Shown here piece by piece: positions 1-9,500 of a stretch of DNA of 64,000 nucleotides. The notes under the pieces are model-generated. The model was not told where the DNA came from, did not search any database, and worked only from the letters and a program-made list of their open reading frames with translations. Position numbers and translations under genes: made by a program. The stretch spans positions 7,874,001-7,938,000 of the forward strand of contig JAPTOF010000015.1 of assembly GCA_028554755.1 (NCBI GenBank), written 5' to 3'. The DNA comes from Cordia subcordata (lineage: Eukaryota; Streptophyta; Magnoliopsida; Boraginales; Cordiaceae). Numbering within the stretch: the first letter of the stretch is position 1; each line of letters begins with the position of its first letter.

Positions 1-404
1 AGAGATATACCAATTGACCACCCTCAATGTAGGGCTTGAGTGGAATACAAGTTTGTCCAACCCATTCTGCCCTACCCACTCTATATGTATATTTGTTACT
101 TCTAATATATTCTTATATATTTTTAATAGAAACACTATATCATTTGGTATATATTTTTATGTACTAATTTAAAAGTTAACTTATTTTTAATACATTCTTA
201 TGTATTAATATTTTTTTAAAAAATTTTTAATGTCATTGACTTTGTTGATTGATACTCCATAAGGACATGGCCGAGTTTTTTCCATTCAACGGAGGCCGGA
301 ATGATAGTATAGGAGTTTATTCCGATATAGATATATGATAAGGGTAGGAGTGGGAGTTTTATTAATAGATGTGGAGTAGGAGTAAGCATATCCCACCCTA
401 TTAC
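1..404. other. AT-rich sequence, no gene seen
   Basis: The stretch has long A/T runs and no reading frame or repeat boundary that I can support. It ends where the mitochondrial-like sequence begins, close to position 405. Confidence 0.5.
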
Positions 405-652
405 TATCCCTAAAAGTAATAGAGAGATCTTTTTCTAGTTAGACTTCTATCAATGCAATGAAAGAACCATCCCTTCCTATTTGTTTGTCCTGTCAGATAG
501 AAAGAAAATTAGACCCCAAAGAGCCCTTCTTTACTACTTTAGGGGGTGGGGGTGAAGGGGGGGTTTACATACAACCGAGGCAAAGTGGTTTATGATTGAA
601 TCTCAGAGGCATTCTTATCATTTGGTAGATCCAAGTCCATGGCCTATTTCGG
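405..652 (+). pseudogene. cox3: Nuclear insertion of mitochondrial DNA (NUMT) with the first codons of cox3
   Basis: From the ATG at 592 the sequence encodes [20 protein letters not shown], which I recognise as the start of plant mitochondrial cytochrome c oxidase subunit 3. In mitochondria this subunit belongs to complex IV of the respiratory chain. Only about 20 codons are present. Homology stops near 652, where an AT-rich dispersed repeat begins, so no product is possible. The 185 bases before the ATG differ in texture from the flanks and include a G-rich run at 541-564; I take them as the mitochondrial 5' flank of cox3. The coding part shows no stop or frameshift, so the transfer may be fairly recent. 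The left edge near 405 is an estimate. Confidence 0.8.
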
Positions 653-654
653 GT

Positions 655-848
655 GTTTATTCTATAGTAGTACTTCACGACATCTATATTGACTACAAAT
701 CTATTAAGTATTTATTACATTTTCCAAAACTATAATTAAAATAATTCAAACCAGTTTCCAACTTTACTTGGAATGTGCAACTTATTTAAAGTATCTTACT
801 AATAATGTGATTGATGGTAAGAAATTACACTGTGCATTATTTGAACAA
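655..848. repeat. Dispersed repeat R1, copy 1
   Basis: The block shares long identical runs with 27606-27790, for example AACTTATTTAAAGTATCTTA and the following AATGTGATTGATGG. Neither copy encodes a protein. Here it directly follows the cox3 fragment; at 27.6 kb it directly follows a Harbinger end. The family is unknown. Confidence 0.75.
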
Positions 849-860
849 AACAAAGCATCT

Positions 861-1653
861 TGTGTTAATGCTCAATTGCTTGCAAGTCTTTACGTGCAAA
901 AGAAAGCATCTTTGAAGACTTGAGGCAAAGAGGTGAATAAAGATGGACAAGAAAGAATAAAGAGCGTGCTATAATTTTTAAATATAAGATTGTCTCTTAT
1001 TTGTATGTTTCCATATATTTGGTTCAGTTTTAATATGCACTACATATTTTTTTTTCAAAGCACTTAAATGATTTCATTTGCATTTGGGTTTCAAAAAAGG
1101 TTATTGCACTTGGCTTTGCAAAAAAGGAGTCTGAAACTTGAGTATTTTTCAAAATTGATTCAAACTCTCTGGCAGTATAGGTCATGTGGTCAACCGCATA
1201 AGGTTGAACCTTGACTATCAGTGAGAGTTGAATTATGTGTGATTTTGACATATGGTCGACCACACGTACCAGGCTTGACCTTCTGAGAATAACTTGTATT
1301 TTCTAATAGTCTGGGGGTTTCATTTGACAGCCGCGACAAGCACCTCGACTGCCAGTGAGCTGTCAACTAAATATTTTATCCAAAACTATCTGTTTCTAGT
1401 ATAGTTCGCTTAATCCTCTCCGCTCCTAATGTTTTAAAATTTGAATTTCAAGATTGTTCATATGTCTAACAGCTATTTTTAAGCTTGTGCAAATATATGC
1501 GTTTGACTTTGAGATAAATAACAACTTTTGCACACAAATTGAAGCAATTATTATGATCAATTATTGTATTCATCTTTTTTAGCTTTGCGCTTAACTTTTC
1601 TTGAGCTGTCACTTTCAAAATGCAATCTTGATAATTATAATAGCTAGGTTGCG
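861..1653 (+). repeat. Probable 5' LTR of old copia element H, left part
   Basis: This non-coding block is the left flank of the copia-1 insertion and continues at 7241. The joined block ends in a CAACA terminus at 7571, just upstream of a gag start at 7629, which is where a 5' LTR should be. The left edge (TGTGTTAATGC at about 861) is a guess because no partner LTR is in the window. Confidence 0.45.
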
Positions 1654-2004
1654 TGTTGAATGTGGCCTGTATTTTTGGGCAACAAAAATAGCAAATTTCC
1701 TTCTTAGAATTTACCTTATTTGCTTGTTACCATTACAACACATAATTAATATGTCCTTTTCCTTGTAGTATATTGTTTCCTTTTCCTTGTAGAATACTGA
1801 TTAGAATACTTGTGTGCTATAAATAAAGGCTAGGACATTGTATTATGAGGTGTGAGAGAAACCAGAGTAAGCCTTGTAGTATTTGTGATCAATAATAAAT
1901 TATTCTCCGCTGCCCGTGGATGTAGGCTTTAAGGTCGAACCACGTAATTCTCTTTTGTCCATTTTCTTCTCGTATTCTTCGTGTTTGCATGTTTTTTCCC
2001 AACA
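1654..2004 (+). repeat. Copia-1 5' LTR
   Basis: It starts TGTTGAATG and ends CCCAACA, the usual TG...CA ends. It aligns along its whole length with 6889-7240. Its R/U5 part also matches the LTR at 41357 on the other strand. Confidence 0.95.
1818..1827 (+). promoter_or_regulatory. TATA box of copia-1 LTR
   Basis: TATAAATAAA lies in the middle of the LTR at the expected U3/R border. The 3' LTR has TATAAATAGG at the matching place. This would be the element's own RNA polymerase II promoter. Confidence 0.6.
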
Positions 2005-2007
2005 AAC

Positions 2008-2019
2008 TGGTATCAGAAC
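2008..2019 (+). other. Primer binding site of copia-1 (initiator Met tRNA)
   Basis: TGGTATCAGAAC starts three bases after the LTR and differs at one base from the plant initiator-Met tRNA complement TGGTATCAGAGC. It primes minus-strand DNA synthesis in this class. Confidence 0.9.
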
Positions 2020-2565
2020 TTAGGTACTAATCCGCTGCTTGAGGGAAAAAGGAAAGATCAAAACTCACTGTGAAACCAAAATTGCTCAAACTAAACGGTG
2101 CCTAACCAAACAAAGATCTTTATTCGGCAAGGAGTGCTCCGGTGTTGTCTATGTTGAGCGTTGGTGGCGGGAGTGGAAGCTTACGTCACCGAGTCGTGGT
2201 TCATGTTTGGGTTTGAAGAACAAGCGAAGAAAATAGAATTCACGTGCTCTTAAAGTTAGTTTTTGGGTATTCAGATATTTTTTTTTTGAAAATTGGTTCA
2301 AGTTGTAAAGCAGGTTTAGGGTTAGTAGGCTTTGAGTCTTTGGGTTTATTTGGATTAGGCTTGGGTAGTGGCCTTGTCCAGATTTGGTTAGGTCTTTTGG
2401 GTCTTGGGCTTTGAAACTTTTTTTTTGGGACTTAGATAAATCAAAAGGTAAAAGGAAAATATTTTTGATTTGGGCTTCTATTATAAGACCAAAGAAAAAA
2501 GTATATTTATTTCCTTTGGGGCCTTGTTGTTGAGTCTAGAAACAAAAAAAAAAATTTCTGGCTAG

Positions 2566-2793
2566 TTTGACCGTGTTGACCGCATTGACCGGGGTTTGAC
2601 TTTGACGTTGACCATTGACCGAGGGTTGACCTAGCTTGATCAGAGCCTTACCCCACGTTTTTCAACTTGTTGAGTCCATTTTTGGGCTCTGTTTTTCCAA
2701 ATTCTACTCCGAAGTTCGTGTTTAGGGATGGTGTTGACTTTGACCAACGGGTTTGACTTTGATCGGTGTTGACCAAAGTTGACCGGGGGTATT
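2566..2793 (+). promoter_or_regulatory. Cluster of TTGAC motifs in the copia-1 leader
   Basis: About thirteen TTGAC cores occur within about 230 bp of the untranslated leader (2005-2858), most as TTGACC or TTGACT. TTGAC[C/T] is the W-box core bound by WRKY factors. The leader of copia-3 has matching clusters near 38458-38690 and 40553-40800. Function is inferred; the array may simply be a degenerate short repeat in the leader RNA. Confidence 0.5.
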
Positions 2794-2858
2794 CCTAAGG
2801 TTTTTTGATGTGCTGAATCCGTTTTTGTGGTCCGTTTAGCCAAATTCAATCTCGAAGT

Positions 2859-3726
2859 ATGAGTTTTGTGCAAATGAAAATGTCTTCACAGATGGAAAGT
2901 TTGAAATCGAGAAGTTTGACGGGAGAATGAGTTTCAGTCTACGGAGAATTAGATGCAAGGCATTTATGACAATGCAAGGACCTTGGAAAGTCATTAAAGA
3001 AGTGATCCCAAAGAAGACGAAACTAGCAGGGAGACAAGAACTCGAAGAAAAAGCCTTAAGTGCAATACACATGTCCGTGACGAATGAAGTATTGTTGGAG
3101 ATTGCTGAGAAGACGACAGCAGTTGAGGCTTGGAATACTTTGGTGGAATTGTAAGCATCTAATTTCTCACAAATTGCCTTTACTTGAAGAAGCAATTGTA
3201 TCATCTTAGAATGAAATAAGGTACATCACTAAAGCAACACCTTGATGAGTTTATCTCTTGTTTTATTGCTTTGAAGGATGTGGGTATTAAAAATTTATGA
3301 CGAAGACCAAGCTATGATCCTATTATGCTCCTTACCGCCTTCATATATGAACTTTATGGACACTATGTTGTACGGAAGGGACAAAATTACCTTTGAAGAT
3401 GTGATTACTTCATTAAAATCGAAGGATCTTCAAACACATATTACGGGACATAGGGACGAAGTTCATAGGGAAGGTTTAGTGAGTAAAGGGAGTCGGAGAA
3501 TAGAGGGGGATCTTCGGGTAGAAATAAAAGCAAGTCAAGGTCAAAATCAAGAGCAAGAAAGCTACGCTATTTCGAGTATGGTGAGAAAGGTCACGCTAAG
3601 AAAGAATGTCCAAAATTGAAAAAAGGAAAGAAAAAGGTGAAGAATTCAGCTAATGTGGCGGAGAGTGCTGACAGTGATAGGGAGAACTCGAGTAGTACTG
3701 GGGATGTTTTGATTGTGAGTGCATCA
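2859..3726 (+). pseudogene. gag: Copia-1 gag relic (capsid/nucleocapsid)
   Basis: Gag would form the cytoplasmic virus-like particle that packages element RNA. The intact stretches are 2927-3154 and 3278-3619. The second holds the LLCSLPPSYMNF segment typical of the UBN2/gag-polypeptide domain of plant copia elements. The ATG at 2859 matches the gag start of the copia-3 copy but runs out of frame within about 20 codons. A stop at 3152-3154 and more shifts follow. The nucleocapsid knuckle (3562-3609) keeps H and the last C, but both first cysteines are tyrosine, so it should not bind zinc. Identity rests on the copia-3 copies and the pol domains downstream. Confidence 0.85.
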
Positions 3727-4131
3727 TAGTGGCATAATCAATATATTCTTGATACTGGTGCAACGTTCCATATGTGTCCTAGGCGTGACTGGTTCTCTTT
3801 TTATTCGAATACAGAAGGGAAAGTCTTTCTAGGTAATGATCTTTTGTTGAAGGTGGAGGGAATAGGCATAGTAAATATCAAGATGTTTGATGGTATTACA
3901 AGATTTCTTGAGTGTTGGCATGTACCGGAGGTCGAGAAAAACTTGATTTCTCTTGGGCGTTTGGATTCTCATGGGTACAAATTCCGAAGTGAGAATGGAG
4001 TCGTATTGGTGACCAAAGATGCCATTGTGCTCTTGAAAAGGAACTTCACTAGCGGCCTATATGTTCTTCAAGGTAATACAGTTACAGGTGTTGCACCTGT
4101 TGCATTCAAGGAAAGTGATAATGATACCACG
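3727..4131 (+). pseudogene. Copia-1 protease relic
   Basis: The aspartic protease would cleave the Gag-Pol polyprotein. The catalytic Asp-Thr-Gly is intact at 3751-3759 (ILDTGATFHMC context), followed by an open frame at 3772-4131. TAG stops at 3727-3729 and 4132-4134 bracket the domain; both fit a CAG glutamine codon changed to TAG. The first stop is also present in copia-3 copy II but not in copy I. Confidence 0.85.
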
Positions 4132-4134
4132 TAG

Positions 4135-5190
4135 TTATGGCACAAGAGGTTGGGCCATATGAGCGAGAGAGGACTGACCGAGTTGAGCAAGAGGGATTTG
4201 CTCTGTGGACAAAGAATTGGAAAGCTTGAATTCTGCGAGCATTGTGTCCTTGGAAAGCAAACCAGGGTGAAGTTCAGCAAGGGGCACGAGAATGCCAAAG
4301 GTACACTTAATTACATTCATTCTGATCTTTAGGGTCCTAATAAAGTTCCTTCCAAGAAAGGTGCCAAGTATTATATCACTTTCATTGATGCATACTCTCG
4401 GATGGAGTGGGTATACTCCTTGAAAACTAAAGATGAGGCATTTCCAACACTTGTCGAGTGGAAGACGTTGAGTGAGAAGCAGACTAGTAAACAGATCAAG
4501 CGTCTTAGGACTGACAATGGGTTGGAATACTAAAATAAATAGTTTGATGAGTTCTGCAGGAAACATGGCATTGTGAGACACCGCACATGTGTAAGGACAC
4601 CACAACAGCATGAAGTTGCAGAACACATGAATAGAACTTTGATAGAGAGAGCTCGTTGTATGCTCTCCTATTCTGGCTTGAGTCAAGACTTTTGGGCTGA
4701 AGCCATTAATACGGCGTACTACTTGGTGAATAGGTCTCCATCCAAAGCTATTGAATTGAAAACTTCTTTTGAGTTATGGTCCAGTAAGCCTGCTGACTAC
4801 TCTTTATTAAGAGTGTTCGGTTGCCCTGCATATACTCATATGAAGGATGGTAAGTTGGAGCCGAGGACAAAGAAATGTATATTCCTAGGCTATGCGTCCG
4901 AGAGGAAAGGTTACAAGTTACAGTGCACAGATCCAAAGTCTCTAGGTTTCCTCGTAAGCACGGATGCCACATTCAATGAGTCTGCTTTATCAGACCAAGA
5001 AAAGGAGAAAGCGGTAGCTGATTTAGACCACGGTGTCAAAGAGCAGGTAGAGGTATTTGCTAATGTTCTAAATGTTCCATCTAGCAGTAGTAGCAGTCCA
5101 ATTCAGCCTACTCAATCTATTGAGGTGCATGATCAAAATGTGTCAGAACAACAGAAATACAGTATTGCTACTGGGTGGGAAAGGAGATAA
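4135..5190 (+). pseudogene. Copia-1 integrase relic
   Basis: Integrase would insert the cDNA into chromosomes. A GAG-pre-integrase segment with an HHCC zinc site comes first (LWHKRLGH after 4134; CEHC at 4233-4244). The core follows with the first Asp in HSDL just before a TAG at 4330-4332, the second Asp in RTDNG (4508-4522) and the Glu codon at 4621-4623. The C-terminal VFGCPAY and FLGYASERKGY segments are normal for copia. Stops at 4330, 4531 and 4540 split the core. The 4330 stop fits TGG to TAG. Confidence 0.88.
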
Positions 5191-6225
5191 ATTAGAGAGC
5201 CTCAAAGTATGGATACGCTAATCTAGTTGCTTATGCTTTGACTGTTGCCAAAAAAATTGAAGGACATAAGTCAAATTCATACAAAGAGGCTATATCTGCA
5301 AAAAATTCTACTCAGTAGGTAGGTGCCATGAGTGAGGAGATTAAGTCTCTTTAGAAGAATCAAACTTGGAAGCTTGCTGAATTGCCTAAGGGACAGCGAG
5401 TTGTCGGTTGCAAATGGGTTTACAAGAAAAAGGAAGGTACTCTGGGGGTTGACGGTCCTCGATGTAAGGCGCGATTGGTGGCAAAAGGCTATACATAAAG
5501 GAAGGGTGTTGACTTCAATGAAGTGTTCTCTCCGGTTGTGAAGCATAGTTCCATTAGGGTTTTACTTGCCTTGGTTGCTCTTCATGACTTAGAACTTGAG
5601 CAAATAGATGAGAAAATGGCGTTTTTGCATGGTGATCTTGAAGAGCAGATTTACATGAATTAACCAGAGAGGTATGTAACTCCTGGTACGGAGAATCATG
5701 TTTGCAAATTGAAGAAGTCCTTGTATGGGTTGAAGCAGTTGCCTCGGCAGATTTGACACATTCATTGTAGCCGCTGGATACACTAAGACTGTCTATGACA
5801 GTTGTGTGTATCTCAAGAAGCTTTCAAATGGTTCGTTTGTGTACTTGTTTTTTTTATGTCAATGATATGCTTATCGCTACTAAAAGCATGTCTGCTATCG
5901 ACGAATTAAAGAAGCAGCTGGGTGATGAGTTTGAGATGAAGGATCTTGGAGCAGAAAAGAAGAGTCTTGGCATGAAGATTCGCAAGGATAGAAATGCTAG
6001 GAAGCTATTCTTGTCTCAACAGAGTTATATTGAGAAAGTGCTGGAGCATTTTGGGATGCATAAAGCTAAGCCTATGAGTGTGCTACTTGTTGCTCATTTC
6101 AAGTTATTTGCAGATTTGTCACCTAAAACTGAGGAGGAGGTAGAGCATATGTCTCGTGTTCCATACTCGAGTGCTGTTGGTAGCTTGATATATGCTATGG
6201 TGTGCATTCATCCTGACATTTCATA
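5191..6225 (+). pseudogene. Copia-1 reverse transcriptase relic with YVND active site
   Basis: The RVT_2-type polymerase would copy element RNA into DNA. CKWVYKKKEG, RCKARLVAKGY and CKLKKSLYGLKQ mark the fingers and palm. The catalytic motif is at 5855-5866 and reads Tyr-Val-Asn-Asp instead of Tyr-Val-Asp-Asp: the first metal-binding Asp has become Asn, a single G-to-A change. Stops at 5352 and 5661 and a frameshift before 5795 also break it. This copy cannot encode an active polymerase. Confidence 0.88.
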
Positions 6226-6835
6226 GTAGTTAGTGTTGTAAGCAGGTATATGGCATCACCTGGGAAAGTACACTAGGAAGTGGTGAAATGGATAATGAGA
6301 TATTTGCATGGCACTGCGAATGTAGGTTTGCTGTTTAGCAAGACGACTGGAGATTGCGCGAGGTTGGTGGGTTATTGTGATTCAAACTTTGTGGGTGACC
6401 TTGATAAGAGAATATCTCTGATGGGTTACCTGTTTACTCTCTCTGGATGTGCTATCAGTTGGAAAGCAACATTACAATCTACTGTGGCATTGTCGACTAT
6501 TAAGGCGGAGTATATGGCAATTGTAGAAGTTGTGAAGGAGGCCATGTGGTTACAAGGCCTAGTTCGTGATCTTGGACTGTAGCAAGATACAAGTACAGTC
6601 TTTTGTGATAGCCAGAGTGCAATCCATCTAACGACGAATCAGATGTATCATGAGAGGACGAAACACATTGACATCAGATATCACTTTATCAGAGATGTTG
6701 TATCACAAAGGATCATATCGGTGCAGAACATTTCTACCCATGATGACCAAGATGGTTCCAGTCAGCAAGTTCAAGCATTGCTTGGACTTGGTTGCTATTT
6801 ACGGTGTGGAGCATTGTGCCCTTAAGGGTAGTTGA
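6226..6835 (+). pseudogene. Copia-1 RNase H relic
   Basis: RNase H would remove RNA from the RNA-DNA hybrid. The segment at 6280-6582 holds MRYLHGTANVGL, VGYCDSNFVGD and LSTIKAEYMAIVE, the usual plant copia RNase H landmarks. A TAG at 6580-6582 (from CAG) ends it. The part at 6583-6835 continues with CDSQSAIHL and KHIDIRYHFIRD. A frame change near 6740 removes the usual NPADMMTK end. Confidence 0.88.
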
Positions 6836-6874
6836 CAGCAGGGATGATGGTGTGTTGATTGGAGTGGATACATG

Positions 6875-6888
6875 CCAAGGTGGAGATT
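6875..6888 (+). other. Polypurine tract of copia-1
   Basis: CCAAGGTGGAGATT lies directly before the 3' LTR, where plus-strand DNA synthesis starts in LTR elements. Confidence 0.75.
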
Positions 6889-7240
6889 TGTTAAATGTGG
6901 CCCGTATTCTTGGGCAACAATAATAGCAAATTTTCTTATTAGCATTTACCTTATTTGCTTGTTACCATACAACACAAAATTAATAATTGTCCTTTTCCTT
7001 GTAGTATACTGTTTCCTTTTCCTTGTAGAATACTGATTATGATACTTGTGTACTATAAATAGGGGCTAGGACATTGTATTATGAGGTGTGAGAGAAACCA
7101 GAGTAAGTCTTGTAGTATTCGTGATCAATAATAAATTATTCTCTACTGCCCGTGGATATAGGCTTTAAGGCCGAACTACGTAATTCTCTTGTATCCATTT
7201 TCTTCTAGTATTCTTTGTGTTTGCATGTTTTTCCCCAACA
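6889..7240 (+). repeat. Copia-1 3' LTR
   Basis: It begins TGTTAAATG and ends CCCCAACA. It matches 1654-2004 with scattered single-base differences and is followed by the TTGTG target duplication. Confidence 0.95.
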
Positions 7241-7571
7241 TTGTGCATATCATGTTCTAAGAACATTAAATTGTATTAACTTAAACTGGGTAGGATATAA
7301 GTGTTGTATTCATTGGTTTGAGTTCAGCCAACTTTCGGAAACCTCGGGTTCTTTTAATGGAGTTATTTGAAATTCTCAAGCTGGAGGCTTGAGAGTGTCT
7401 TGAACCATTAAAAATACTCGTGTTCTCAATTAATTGATTTTTCATTGCTTTTTACTTTGATTTTATTGATTTTCAGTAAGTGTTCGAAAAGAGACCTCTA
7501 TCAAACTAAAAGGCTAAAAGTCTACATTCCAATTTATTCACTGTCTCTCTAAAGCGCATTTGCCACCAACA
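7241..7571 (+). repeat. Probable 5' LTR of element H, right part
   Basis: It continues the block interrupted by copia-1. The end, TTATTCACTGTCTC...GCCACCAACA, resembles the end of the solo LTR at 30847-32268 (CTATTCACCCCCC...GCCACCCCACA). A degenerate candidate primer site (TTTTATTGAGTGC) starts at about 7574. Confidence 0.5.
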
Positions 7572-7628
7572 AGTTTTATTGAGTGCTAGGAATTCACTAA
7601 AGACTAATCATCTAGTAGAGTGATCAAG

Positions 7629-7813
7629 ATGGCAAATGGATTGTCGTTTGATAAGGGATTCTTGCCTTTTAAGCTACTAAGATTTGATGGAGTCAACTAT
7701 TCTTATTGGCGAAGGTGTATGCAGATTTACATTCAATCCATGGATTATGTTGTGGACTTTGGTAGAGGATAGACCATTTGATCCAATGAAGATCAATGCA
7801 GAGGGCACCATGG
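7629..7813 (+). pseudogene. gag: Element H gag relic, N-terminal part
   Basis: The frame opens at the ATG at 7629 and reads FLPFKLLRFDGVNYSYWRRC, the usual N-terminal gag pattern of plant copia elements (Phe-Asp-Gly, Asn-Tyr-x-x-Trp). A one-base shift near 7750 moves the frame to WTLVEDRPFDPMKINAEGT. The reading is cut at 7813 by copia-2 and resumes at 14411. Confidence 0.75.
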
Positions 7814-7980
7814 TGAAAGAGTTTGCACCACACTCAATATGTGTGTTGTCTTTCATTATAAATAAGATATACATCAAAGTTTACATAGCTATGGACTCTG
7901 AGATATACATATTTGAAATTATACAAATATAACAACATGATAGATAATATATTTAAAATAATACAAGTGTTATCTTAACG
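7814..7980 (-). repeat. Copia-2 3' LTR
   Basis: It reads TGAAAGAG to TTAACG on the plus strand and aligns end to end with 14239-14405 (TGAAAGAG to TTAACA). The last base has changed from A to G. Confidence 0.92.
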
Positions 7981-7991
7981 CCCCCTTAAGA
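7981..7991 (-). other. Polypurine tract of copia-2
   Basis: The plus strand CCCCCTTAAG at the inner edge of the LTR reads CTTAAGGGGG on the element's sense strand, in the right place for plus-strand priming. Confidence 0.7.
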
Positions 7992-8039
7992 AACATGGGA
8001 TGAAATCATATGGAGCCTGTCATGTAAGAACTCGAACCG

Positions 8040-8460
8040 TGGCTCGTATAATTACTTGGTAAATAAATTAGCTGGTTGCTTAGATGATGCAAGAAACTGA
8101 AGCCGAAAAGTGCCATCGGTAACTTTATCACGAATGAAATATATATCTACCTTAATGTGCTTGTTGCATTGATAAATGACAGGGTTGGAAGCCATATATA
8201 TTGCACTAACATTATCACAAAAAATAGTCATGAGGCTGACTAAATGAACCTGTAAGAATTGCAAAATGTGAATAAACCACAGTAGTTTAGAACCTAAAGT
8301 GGCCATGGTACCATACTCAGCTTCAGAGCTCGATCATGAGACTGTAGTTTGCTCATTAAAACCTCGAGCAATAGGATTATCTCCAAAAATAGACTACATA
8401 TCTAGTAGTATATCGTCTCGTATCCGTACAGCCCGCCCAATCAGCATTAGTGTACCTTGT
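8040..8460 (-). pseudogene. Copia-2 RNase H relic
   Basis: The minus-strand frame 8306-8052 gives CDNVSAIYMASNPV and KHIKVDIYFIRDKV, then SKQPANLFTK, all standard for copia RNase H. Upstream sequence (8450-8310) contains NADWAGC and SEYGTMA with stops between them. It follows RT in the normal order. Confidence 0.85.
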
Positions 8461-9500
8461 TAAATGAAACAATAAGCAAGGAGTAAGACATAAGCCATTG
8501 TGAATTATATTTAATATAGCAAAGAATGCTTTTGGTAGTAACAAGGTGTAACTCACAAGGAGCTTGCATGAATTGGCAAATAAAATTCACGACATGGGAT
8601 ATATCAGGCCGTGTCGTTGTCAAGTATTGAAGACCACTAACTAATTGAAGATATTCTTTGGGATCTAAAAGCAATTCATTGGTATTTGTTGCTGTAGGCA
8701 TAGAAGACATAGGAGTAGATATTGGATTAGCACCATCCAAGCCAAATTGTCACAAGAGTGTGAGAGAGTATTTTGCTTGAGTAAGCAAAAGTCCTTTGTC
8801 AACATGTTGCACTTCTATTCCCAAAAATTAGTGAAGAGGACACAGATCCTTCATATAAAAAACATTAAAGAGTTGCTGAATAAATCATCATTATGATTCA
8901 TAGATGAGCCAGTAATGACGATGTTGTCAACATAAATGAGTAGGATGATAATGTGATGCGGAGAAGTCTAAATGAAAAGCAAGGCATCATGATGAGAATG
9001 AGTAAATCCATAAGAAAGTACATACTCATTGAATTTTTTATACCACACTCGCGGAGCCTATTTAAGCCCATACAATGACTTTTGATGACGACACAAATAA
9101 CTAGGACGCTGACCATTAACAAAACGTGGAGGTTGTCTCATATAGACTGTCTTGGCCAAATTACCATGTAAAAGGCATTTTTAACGTCTAATTGCCTAAG
9201 AGACCAATTGTTCGAAAGAGCAAGATTGAGCACCAATTGAATAGTACTTGGGAGAACAATAGGACTAAATGTATCACCATAGTCATGTCTTGGTTATTGA
9301 TTGTAACCTTTTGCGATCAAGTGTGCTTTGTAGTGCAAGGGAACCATCAGCTTTTTGTTTGACATGAAACACCTACTTACATCCGATAATATTAATTGTA
9401 GGATGCGGAGGTTCCAAGGTCCAAGTATTATTCTTAGTCAAGGCATTAAATTCTTTTGCCCTGGCTTGCCTTCGATGTTGACTTTTGTTAGCTTCAGTAA
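8461..9500 (-). pseudogene. Copia-2 reverse transcriptase relic with YVDN active site
   Basis: KNNTWTLEPPHP, HQKSLYGLK and a YVDx motif in the order of an RVT_2 polymerase. The catalytic motif is at 8923-8934 on the minus strand and reads Tyr-Val-Asp-Asn: the second catalytic Asp is Asn, again one G-to-A change on the sense strand. The segment 8740-8447 holds the MSSMPTATNTN and GLQYLTTTRPDI region between RT and RNase H. Several stops interrupt the frame. Confidence 0.85.

Larger units (their letters stand above)
1654..7240 (+). mobile_element. Ty1/copia retrotransposon copia-1, complete structure, decayed coding
   Basis: The element has two LTRs of 351 and 352 bp, a Met-tRNA primer site, the order gag-protease-integrase-RT-RNase H, and a polypurine tract. 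Integrase before RT makes it Ty1/copia. It is flanked by TTGCG (1649-1653) and TTGTG (7241-7245), a 5-bp target duplication with one change. The LTRs differ at scattered positions, so insertion is not recent. All domains carry stops or frameshifts and the RT catalytic motif is mutated. It sits inside the LTR of element H. Copia-3 at 34-41 kb belongs to the same family. Confidence 0.95.

Noticed and set aside
2039..2236. Small plus-strand ORF in the copia-1 leader
   Set aside because: The matching copia-3 leader is not open in this frame and there is no domain.
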